Source of the DNA: an uncultured Clostridia bacterium
GTDB taxonomy: Bacteria > Bacillota > Clostridia > Oscillospirales > Ruminococcaceae
Direction of reading: 5' to 3'
NCBI GenBank assembly: GCA_944385905.1
Contig: CALWZA010000002.1
Span: 1 to 37,070 of the forward strand
DNA: 37,070 nucleotides
Shown here: one piece after another, positions 30,946 through 37,070 of the stretch
Position numbering within the stretch: the first letter of the stretch is position 1
Layout: every line of letters begins with the position of its first letter
Notes under the pieces: model-generated
Seen by the model: the letters and a program-made list of their open reading frames with translations, nothing else
Databases searched by the model: none
Told to the model about the DNA's origin: nothing
Program-made: the position numbers and the translations under genes

Positions 30946-32439
30946 ATGAAATCCGCAAAAAACTATGACGTAATTATCGCAGGATGCGGAGTAGCAGGTC
31001 TTTACGCTGCATACAACCTGTCCAGAGACATACATGTGCTTGTTATTTCAAAGCGTGAAATGACGCTTTGCAACTCGGCTTTGGCACAGGGCGGCATTGC
31101 CGGAGTATATAAAAATCCTAATGACAACCCTGAGCTTCACAAGCATGATACTCTTGTCGCAGGCGGATATGAAAACAAAGTCGACGCTCTTGACATACTT
31201 GTCAACGAAGCTAAAATAGATATTGGGAAAATTATTGAACTCGGCGTTGATTTTGACAAAACTCCGGACGGGGATTATCACCGCACTCTCGAGGGCGGTC
31301 ACGGAATGCACAGAATTTTTCATCACAAGGACACAACCGGCTTTGAAATCCTTTCAACGCTTCTGAGAACTGTTCAGGCTCTCCCAAATGTTGACATCAT
31401 CGAAAACTCGGTAATCTGTGACCTTAAGAAAACCGAAAACGGATTTTCTTTCGACGTTTTGCAAAACGACGATCATGTTTATTATAATTCTCATTTTGCG
31501 GTTTTAGCGACAGGCGGCATCGGAAGAGTTTACGAGTTTACAACCAACTCCGCAATCGCTACCGGCGACGGCATAACATTTGCTTATAATCTCGGCGCAA
31601 AAATCGAGCACCTGAGCTATATTCAGTTCCACCCGACCGCTTTTAACGACAGAAAAATCCGTGAATGCTTCCTTATATCCGAAGCCGTCAGAGGCGAGGG
31701 CGCTTATCTGCTCAACTGCAACAAGGAGCGCTTTATGCAAAACTATGACAAGCGCCTTGAGCTTGCCCCCAGAGATGTTGTTTCTCATTCTATTATGTTT
31801 GAGGCGAAGAGAACGGGTTCTGACAATTTTTATATTGATATTTCACGCAAGGATCCCGAATTCATTAAAAACAGATTCCCTAACATATACAAAAATCTGC
31901 TTAAGGCGGGATATGACATGACAAAGGAGCCTGTTCCTATCTTTCCTTGCCAGCACTACCTCATGGGCGGTATCAAAGTCGATACACGCTCTATGACCGA
32001 AATTGAAAACCTTTATGCCTGCGGCGAGTGTTCCTGCACCGGCGTTCACGGCAACAACAGACTTGCGTCAAACTCGCTTCTTGAAGCTCTGGTTTTCTCA
32101 CGTCATGCCGCTTCAGACATTAACAGCAAGGCTGAAAAGGTTTGCGGCGAGCTTACGACCTATCCTTTTACAGTAGACTATAACGCTCCCAAAATGCCAC
32201 ACGGATTCAGAACCGAAATACGTTCAATCATGCAAAAAGCATATTTTGTCATGCCTAACATTGAGGAGCTTTTCAAAGGCTACGATAGAGTTAAGGAAAT
32301 CAAAGAGTTCCTTGAAAACAACTCCTTCTATGTTGACCGTGACTATGTGGAAGCAAAGTCAATTGCTACATGCGCGTATATTATTCTCGACGAGGCAAGG
32401 CGTATCGCTTCAGAAAACGAAGAGTTTCCTAAAAAATAA
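30946..32439 (+). CDS. nadB: L-aspartate oxidase
   Basis: Oxidises L-aspartate to iminoaspartate, the first step of de novo NAD synthesis, with FAD. The 497-residue protein begins with the dinucleotide-binding motif IIAGCGVAGLYAAYN (10-24), then SALAQGGIAGV, EGGHGMHRIFHHKDTTG, VLATGGIGRVYEFTTN, YIQFHPTAF and ACGECSCTGVHGNNRLASNSLLEALVF, all hallmarks of NadB. The C-terminal helical domain is somewhat shorter than in Escherichia coli (about 540 residues), common in Clostridia. ATG 30946 follows GAAAGGA. It is followed 28 bases later by nadC, but nadA (quinolinate synthase) is not in the window. Confidence 0.95.
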   Translation: MKSAKNYDVIIAGCGVAGLYAAYNLSRDIHVLVISKREMTLCNSALAQGGIAGVYKNPNDNPELHKHDTLVAGGYENKVDALDILVNEAKIDIGKIIELGVDFDKTPDGDYHRTLEGGHGMHRIFHHKDTTGFEILSTLLRTVQALPNVDIIENSVICDLKKTENGFSFDVLQNDDHVYYNSHFAVLATGGIGRVYEFTTNSAIATGDGITFAYNLGAKIEHLSYIQFHPTAFNDRKIRECFLISEAVRGEGAYLLNCNKERFMQNYDKRLELAPRDVVSHSIMFEAKRTGSDNFYIDISRKDPEFIKNRFPNIYKNLLKAGYDMTKEPVPIFPCQHYLMGGIKVDTRSMTEIENLYACGECSCTGVHGNNRLASNSLLEALVFSRHAASDINSKAEKVCGELTTYPFTVDYNAPKMPHGFRTEIRSIMQKAYFVMPNIEELFKGYDRVKEIKEFLENNSFYVDRDYVEAKSIATCAYIILDEARRIASENEEFPKK

Positions 32440-32467
32440 CATAATTATCAAAGAAAGGACCGCTGTT

Positions 32468-33307
32468 ATGGATTTGCTTCAGTTTTATGTTGACGATATC
32501 ATTAAAACCGCATTAAAAGAAGACATTAACTATATTGACGTTACAACCGATTATCTCGTTGACGACGACGCTGTTACATCGGCTTATTTTGTAGCAAAGG
32601 ATTCGGGTGTTTTATGCGGAATCAAAGTGGCTATGAGGGTGTTTGAGCTTCTTGACAGCTCGATTAAATATGAAATAAAGCTCAAGGACGGAACATATGT
32701 TGAAAAAGGCGACGTTATTGCCACAATGGAAGGTCACACAAAGGCTTTGCTTAAGGGCGAACGCACTGCTTTAAACCTTCTACAGCATATGTCGGGCATC
32801 GCTACAGAAACAAACAAATGTGTGAAGCTTGTTGAGGGCACAAAAGCTTCTATTGCTGACACAAGAAAAACTCTGCCCGGACTGAGAGCCATTCAAAAAT
32901 ACTCAGTTACTGTCGGCGGAGGAAAAAACCACCGCTACAACCTTTCCGACTGCGCTATGATTAAAGACAACCACATTGACGCTTACGGAAATCTTACAAA
33001 CGCTGTAAACGCTCTCAGAGAGAAGCTCGGCCACACTGTAAAGATTGAGGTTGAGACAAGAAATCTTGACGAGCTTCGTGAGGCTTTGGCTGTGAAAGCT
33101 GACATTATCATGCTTGACAACATGGACTGCCCTACCATGGCGAAAGCTGTTGAAATCACAAACGGCGCAGCCAAGCTTGAGGCTTCCGGAAATGTCACAA
33201 GCGAAAACATCAGGCAAATCGCCGAAACAGGCGTTGATATTATTTCTCTCGGCGCGCTTACACATTCTGTAAAGTGCTTTGACATCTCAATGAAAATCGC
33301 AAGATGA
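32468..33307 (+). CDS. nadC: Nicotinate-nucleotide pyrophosphorylase (quinolinate phosphoribosyltransferase)
   Basis: Turns quinolinate and PRPP into nicotinate mononucleotide, the step after NadA. From ATG 32468 the protein has 279 residues, standard for the family. It contains [17 protein letters not shown] at the N-terminus, [54 protein letters not shown] and the PRPP/Mg site region [13 protein letters not shown] with IIMLDNM. An AAAGGA site precedes the ATG; the frame extends upstream into nadB but without homology. Its stop overlaps the rnhA start by four bases (ATGA). Confidence 0.95.
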   Translation: MDLLQFYVDDIIKTALKEDINYIDVTTDYLVDDDAVTSAYFVAKDSGVLCGIKVAMRVFELLDSSIKYEIKLKDGTYVEKGDVIATMEGHTKALLKGERTALNLLQHMSGIATETNKCVKLVEGTKASIADTRKTLPGLRAIQKYSVTVGGGKNHRYNLSDCAMIKDNHIDAYGNLTNAVNALREKLGHTVKIEVETRNLDELREALAVKADIIMLDNMDCPTMAKAVEITNGAAKLEASGNVTSENIRQIAETGVDIISLGALTHSVKCFDISMKIAR

Positions 33308-33741
33308 AAAAAGTTGAGATTTTTACCGACGGCGCCTGCTCTGGCAATCCCGGTCCCGGCGGCTGGGGCGCTGTTTTGAGATACAAAGGCACTGAAAAAC
33401 AGCTTTCGGGAGGAGAACACGAAACCACAAACAACCGAATGGAACTGACTGCTGTTATATCCGCTCTTTCTGCCCTGAAAGAACCATGCGAAGTTACGCT
33501 TACAAGCGACAGCAAATATGTGACTGACGCAATAACAAAGGGCTGGGCTAAGTCATGGAGAAAAAACGGCTGGATTAAATCCGATAAAAAGCCGGCTTTA
33601 AACTCTGATTTATGGGCGAGGCTTCTGGAGCTTTTGGACATTCACAAGGTTTCGTTTGTTTGGGTTAAAGGCCATGCGGGGCATCCCGAAAATGAAATAT
33701 GCGATTCCCTCGCTGTTGCCGAAACCGAAAAGCACCGATGA
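33304..33741 (+). CDS. rnhA: Ribonuclease HI
   Basis: Cuts the RNA strand of RNA-DNA hybrids. The 145-residue protein keeps all four metal-binding acids: Asp9 in [17 protein letters not shown], Glu47 in NNRMELTA, Asp69 in TSDSKYV and Asp134 in NEICDSLA, with His124 in KGHAGH. It overlaps nadC by four bases, so it is translated with the NAD genes, a linkage with no obvious metabolic reason. No hybrid-binding N-terminal domain is present. Confidence 0.96.
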   Translation: MKKVEIFTDGACSGNPGPGGWGAVLRYKGTEKQLSGGEHETTNNRMELTAVISALSALKEPCEVTLTSDSKYVTDAITKGWAKSWRKNGWIKSDKKPALNSDLWARLLELLDIHKVSFVWVKGHAGHPENEICDSLAVAETEKHR

Positions 33742-33822
33742 TTTTGGAATTAAACTTATCATTAAAGTTTATAATAAATTCTGACCGCGATACGCACTCT
33801 ATTTTACGAAAGGAGTCTTTTT

Positions 33823-35022
33823 ATGGAAAAAAGGTTTGTTTATGCTGACAACTCAGCTACGACACGGGTTTCTCAGCATGCGCTTGAAGCCGCTCTCCCT
33901 TATTTTACAGAAAATTACGGAAACGCTTCAAGCATATACGCTTTGGGTATGAACGCCGCAAGGGCACTTGAAAAGGCAAGAGGACAGGTTGCCGCGGCTT
34001 TGGGCGCAAAGCCAAACGAAATATTTTTTACAAGCGGCGGCTCCGAATCGGACAACTGGGCAATTAAAGGCTGTGCCGAAAACGGAGAGAAAAAAGGCAA
34101 AAAACACATTATAACTTCCGTTTTTGAGCATCACGCCGTGCTTCACACCTGTCAGTATCTCGAGAAGCATGGATTTGAGGTAACATATATACCTGTTGAC
34201 GAAAAGGGCTTGATTAACCCTGAAGATGTCAAAAACGCTATCCGTGACGATACCTGTCTTGTAACCATTATATTCGCGAACAACGAAATCGGAACAATTC
34301 AGCCTATTGCTGAAATAGGGGCAATATGCCGTGAAAAAAAGGTTCTGTTTCACACAGACGCCGTTCAGGCTGTCGGAAACGTTGAAATCGACGTTTCAAA
34401 AATGAACATAGACCTTCTCTCTCTTTCAGGCCACAAAATTCACGCTCCAAAAGGCTGCGGAGCTTTATATATCAGAAGCGGAATCACTCTTCCTAACCTT
34501 ATTCACGGAGGCGCTCAGGAACGCACAAAAAGAGCGGGCACCGAAAACGTGCCGTCAATTGTAGCTCTCGGTGTCGCAATTACCGACGCATGCGCTGACA
34601 TACCGGCGAAGCGGGAAAAGGTTTCTAAGATGAGAGACAGGCTTATTGACGGGCTTCTTAAAATCAACGAGACAAGGCTTAACGGTGACAGGGAAAAACG
34701 CCTTTGCGGAAATGTTAATGTCTCTATTCGAGGAGTTGAGGGTGAAAGCCTTCTGCTTAACCTTGACTTAAACGGTATATGCGCTTCGTCAGGCTCTGCC
34801 TGCACATCAGGCTCGCTAGACCCGTCACACGTTCTTTTAAGCATAGGCTTGCCACACGAAATCGCTCACGGCTCTTTAAGGCTTTCGATAAATGAAGAAA
34901 CTACCGACGAGGATATCGATTATATCCTTGAGGTTGTACCCAAGGTTGTTAAAAAACTGAGAGAAATGTCTCCGCTTTGGGAAAGAATCTGCAAGGAAGA
35001 AAACATTACAAGAACTATTTAA
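33823..35022 (+). CDS. nifS: Cysteine desulfurase (NifS/IscS type)
   Basis: Takes sulfur from cysteine as a persulfide for Fe-S clusters and thio-tRNA. The 399-residue PLP enzyme has [10 protein letters not shown] at the start, [12 protein letters not shown] (70-81), the Schiff-base Lys205 in [11 protein letters not shown] and the catalytic Cys327 in [10 protein letters not shown]. These features place it in the NifS/IscS group (group I) rather than SufS. GAAAGGAG precedes ATG 33823. It is followed 16 bases later by the scaffold gene, and then mnmA, so sulfur can flow from it to both. Confidence 0.95.
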   Translation: MEKRFVYADNSATTRVSQHALEAALPYFTENYGNASSIYALGMNAARALEKARGQVAAALGAKPNEIFFTSGGSESDNWAIKGCAENGEKKGKKHIITSVFEHHAVLHTCQYLEKHGFEVTYIPVDEKGLINPEDVKNAIRDDTCLVTIIFANNEIGTIQPIAEIGAICREKKVLFHTDAVQAVGNVEIDVSKMNIDLLSLSGHKIHAPKGCGALYIRSGITLPNLIHGGAQERTKRAGTENVPSIVALGVAITDACADIPAKREKVSKMRDRLIDGLLKINETRLNGDREKRLCGNVNVSIRGVEGESLLLNLDLNGICASSGSACTSGSLDPSHVLLSIGLPHEIAHGSLRLSINEETTDEDIDYILEVVPKVVKKLREMSPLWERICKEENITRTI

Positions 35023-35038
35023 CAGGAGGAATTTATAA

Positions 35039-35485
35039 ATGATTTACAGTGAAAAAGTTATGGATCATTTCGCGAATCCGAGAAATGTCGGCGAAATTGA
35101 AAACGCCGACGGCATCGGAGAAGTCGGAAACGCCAAATGCGGCGATATTATGAAAATGTACATTAAGGTTGACAACGGAATTATTACCGACGTTAAGTTT
35201 AAAACCTTCGGCTGCGGAGCCGCTATCGCAACATCTTCAATCGCAACCGAAATGATTATGGGAAAATCTATTGAAGAGGCTCTTAAGCTCACTAATAAGG
35301 CCGTTGTAGAGGCTCTTGACGGACTTCCGCCGGCTAAGCTTCACTGCTCTGTTTTGGCTGAGGAGGCTATGAAAGCTGCTATTTCAGATTACTACAAAAG
35401 ACAGGGCATTGATCCGGCTCCGTTTGTTGGCGAAATTACTCCGCACTGCGACGGAGAGACCTGCGGATGCGATGTCAACCACTAA
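35039..35485 (+). CDS. nifU: Fe-S cluster assembly scaffold (NifU/IscU N-terminal type)
   Basis: A 148-residue scaffold on which Fe-S clusters are built before transfer. The three ligand cysteines are Cys34 in NAKCGD, Cys59 in FGCGAAIA and Cys103 in LHCSVLAEEA, with Asp36 at the position that helps cluster release. Unlike canonical IscU (about 128 residues) it has a tail ending HCDGETCGCDVNH, rich in cysteine. No ferredoxin-like or NifU C-terminal domain is present. AGGAGG precedes the ATG. Its last 14 bases overlap mnmA. Confidence 0.95.
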   Translation: MIYSEKVMDHFANPRNVGEIENADGIGEVGNAKCGDIMKMYIKVDNGIITDVKFKTFGCGAAIATSSIATEMIMGKSIEEALKLTNKAVVEALDGLPPAKLHCSVLAEEAMKAAISDYYKRQGIDPAPFVGEITPHCDGETCGCDVNH

Positions 35486-36506
35486 AAAAGTACTGGTAGC
35501 TTTGAGCGGAGGCGTTGACAGCTCGGTTTGCGTTAAGCTGCTTCTTGATTCGGGATATGAGGTTGAGGCGGTTGTGATGAAAATGTCCGACTGCCACGAC
35601 TCCGCCGTTTTTGCCGCAAGAGAATCCGCTCGCACACTCGGCATCAGGCTTCACGAGCTTGACCTGCGTGAAACATTTAAAAAAAATGTTATTGATTACT
35701 TTATCAGAGAATATCTTGCCGCGCGCACTCCAAACCCATGCACGATATGCAACCCATCGGTAAAATTCAAAAACCTGCTCATGCTTGCAGACGAGCTTGG
35801 ATTTGACTTTATCGCGACCGGGCACTATGCCTCAATTCGCTATGAAAACGGTTTTTACTGCCTTTACAGAGGTCAGAGCGCTGAAAGAGATCAGTCATAT
35901 ATGCTTTACAGGCTCAAGCAGGACGTTCTTTCAAGACTTTTGCTTCCTCTTTCTGATATGACAAAGCCTCAGATCAGAGAAATAGCGGCAAGGATGGATC
36001 TTAAATGCGCTGACGCTCCCGACAGTCAGGAAATATGCTTTGTTGAGGACAACGACTACGCAAAATACATTGAAGACCGCTGCGGAGCATCAAAACAGGG
36101 TGAATTTATCGCTCCTGACGGTTCTGTATGCGGAACTCACAAAGGCATAATTCACTACACGGTGGGTCAAAGAAAAGGTCTCGGAGTAGCTCTCGGAAGA
36201 CCTGCTTTTGTAACAAGAATAGACCCTGCCGAAAACAGAGTTTACCTTGAATTTGAAAAGGCTTCGGTTTCATCTTTTTCTCTCTCCGACATCAGCGAGG
36301 TTTATCCTTATTCGCTTGACTCTTCGGCTTTATGTATTAAAATGCGCTCGACAGCTCAGCTTGTTCCATGCAAAGTTGATTTGTCTGACGACAGAAGTTC
36401 TGCCAGCGTTTTCCTTGACTTTCCTTGCGCTGCTGTTCCTTCGGGACAAAGCGGCGTGATTTATCAGGGTGATAAAGTTCTCGGCGGAGGAATTATTGAA
36501 AATTAA
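35472..36506 (+). CDS. mnmA: tRNA-specific 2-thiouridylase MnmA
   Basis: Thiolates U34 of Lys, Glu and Gln tRNAs using persulfide sulfur. From ATG 35472 the protein has 344 residues: PP-loop LSGGVDSS (11-18), the catalytic Cys90 in NPCTICNP and Cys189 in SQEICFVEDND, GHYASI, and YTVGQRKGLG. All are usual for MnmA. The ATG lies within the end of nifU (14-base overlap), so initiation is probably coupled. A longer frame from 35409 adds 21 residues that are the wrong frame of nifU. Placement after nifS-nifU fits its need for a sulfur donor. An AT-rich terminator follows. Confidence 0.95.
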   Translation: MSTTKKVLVALSGGVDSSVCVKLLLDSGYEVEAVVMKMSDCHDSAVFAARESARTLGIRLHELDLRETFKKNVIDYFIREYLAARTPNPCTICNPSVKFKNLLMLADELGFDFIATGHYASIRYENGFYCLYRGQSAERDQSYMLYRLKQDVLSRLLLPLSDMTKPQIREIAARMDLKCADAPDSQEICFVEDNDYAKYIEDRCGASKQGEFIAPDGSVCGTHKGIIHYTVGQRKGLGVALGRPAFVTRIDPAENRVYLEFEKASVSSFSLSDISEVYPYSLDSSALCIKMRSTAQLVPCKVDLSDDRSSASVFLDFPCAAVPSGQSGVIYQGDKVLGGGIIEN

Positions 36507-36546
36507 GCGGAACGCAGCTCATTTAAGTTGCATTGCAAACGTCAAG

Positions 36547-36594
36547 CACATAAATATAATTTCAGCTTATTGATATTATATTTATGTGTGTTTT
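36547..36594 (+). terminator. AT-rich hairpin terminator after mnmA
   Basis: A 14-pair perfect stem, arms 36547-36560 and 36575-36588, 14-base loop, followed by TGTTTTCAT. The low G-C content makes it a weaker terminator than the others here. Confidence 0.65.
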
Positions 36595-36632
36595 CATATA
36601 CTGACATATATTTGAATGAAAGGATTTCCGGC

Positions 36633-36896
36633 ATGCGAAAAAGGTTTATCATTATATCGGCCGCAGCTGCTCTGACGGTTACCGCTTTACTTTTAATTCT
36701 GATTTGTTTTAATTTATTGCCTCAAAAAACATATTCTGCCCAGGATTTCGGAATAGAGACAATTTACAGTGATATCGATTTTAACAATAACGGTATAGAT
36801 GATTATACAGATATTATGCTTGGAGCAAGGATTGACGCGGAAAATCATCCGAAATACGACGGAAGATATCAGGTTAGCTTAATCAATACATCTTAA
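36633..36896 (+). pseudogene. DUF1287-type protein, truncated after about 80 residues
   Basis: From ATG 36633 (GAAAGGA upstream) the product has a signal anchor (MRKRFIIISAAAALTVTALL and on to ~28), then SDIDFNNNGIDDYTDIMLG and ARIDAENHPKYDGRYQ. This matches the start of DUF1287 proteins, which normally continue with a GYPPD and CTDVIWRAF-like part. Here sequence after Gln80 is VSLINTS-stop, unrelated, so about 100 residues are missing. The break lies at ~36873. A real deletion/insertion or an assembly break are both possible. The family call is from recall of the conserved segment. Confidence 0.6.
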
Positions 36897-37031
36897 AGCC
36901 ATTCCGCCGAATGACTGCGTAATGGTTTCCGTCATCCTCTATCGCAAAACAATTAATCTTGCAGCTCCCGTTTCCTCATCCGACTGAAGCCATCATTATC
37001 ATTGTCAGCAATGCAGATACATTTTTTTCAT
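36883..37031 (-). pseudogene. Broken small lipoprotein-like gene
   Basis: A GGAGGA site and ATG 37031 open a frame that ends after MKKMYLHC. If one A is added to the seven-A run, the frame becomes MKK-NVSALLTMIMMASVG, then TGA, then GNGSCKINCFAIEDDGN and HYAVIRRNGFKMY to TGA at 36883. The hydrophobic stretch followed by GNGSC looks like a lipoprotein signal region. So the gene carries a likely frameshift and a nonsense codon. It converges with, and slightly overlaps, the truncated DUF1287-type gene. Confidence 0.45.
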
Positions 37032-37039
37032 TTCTATTC

Positions 37040-37070
37040 CTCCAAACAAAAATGCCGTCAGCTGACGGCA
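37040..37070 (-). terminator. Palindromic hairpin at the right edge, minus-strand terminator
   Basis: TGCCGTCAGCTGACGGCA (37053-37070) is a perfect 18-base palindrome; on the minus strand it is followed by TTTTTGTTT. It would end a transcript entering from beyond the window. It may extend further outside. Confidence 0.7.

Noticed and set aside
35409-35471. N-terminal extension of MnmA
   Set aside because: These codons are an alternative frame of nifU and carry no MnmA homology.
1-37070. CRISPR arrays, tRNA or rRNA genes, insertion sequences
   Set aside because: No regularly spaced repeats, cloverleaf-like sequences, rRNA segments or transposase frames were recognised on reading both strands.

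Overview
The window reads as a low-to-medium GC Bacillota chromosome of the class Clostridia, most like Oscillospiraceae/Ruminococcaceae gut anaerobes. Signs are GAAAGGA-type ribosome binding sites, DapL-type lysine/meso-DAP synthesis, a degenerate-receiver ANTAR regulator, a BlaI/M56 pair, many small Cys-anchored lipoproteins, and NifS/NifU/MnmA. No rRNA, tRNA, CRISPR array or insertion sequence was seen. Assignments come from reading motifs; no database search was run.

Layout. Positions 1-~1440 are GC-rich and of different origin: the start of a type IA topoisomerase (topB) and a DUF4315/DUF4366-type protein, both typical of Tn1549/CTn-like conjugative elements. This piece stops abruptly at ~1440-1450 against the last codons of a probable cyclophilin-like gene, so the junction is either a deletion scar or an assembly chimera. 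From there to ~11.3 kb come a CMD-cupin fusion, a GH31 glycosidase, a patatin-like lipase, rpmE with a structured leader, two lipoproteins, NAD(P)HX repair (nnr), a small membrane protein and recG. From 11.3 to 12.6 kb lies a decaying operon: a small two-TM ORF with an internal TAG, a frameshifted C39/papain-like peptidase and an intact lipoprotein, behind a good promoter with a perfect 18-bp palindrome. A GH27 glycosidase and an EF-G-like GTPase follow, then a blaI-like repressor with its M56 membrane-peptidase sensor, preceded by two operator copies.

From 19.5 to 28.6 kb the minus strand carries degV-birA and the operon carA - carB::dapF - dapL. Its central gene is one 1348-codon frame joining the carbamoyl-phosphate synthase large subunit to diaminopimelate epimerase. 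With dapL next to it, two consecutive enzymes of meso-DAP synthesis are made with the enzyme that makes carbamoyl phosphate. An ANTAR regulator and a PrsA-like foldase precede it.

The plus-strand right end holds a glycerophosphodiester phosphodiesterase, nadB-nadC-rnhA (no nadA), and nifS-nifU-mnmA, which supplies sulfur for Fe-S clusters and tRNA 2-thiouridine. The last 450 bases contain a DUF1287-type gene cut short after about 80 codons, a converging broken small lipoprotein gene, and a perfect palindrome that looks like a minus-strand terminator for a gene outside the window.

The most interesting observations are the carB::dapF fusion and its operon, the M56 sensor with a large unrecognised outer domain, the decayed peptidase operon with its operator, and the two truncated ends.
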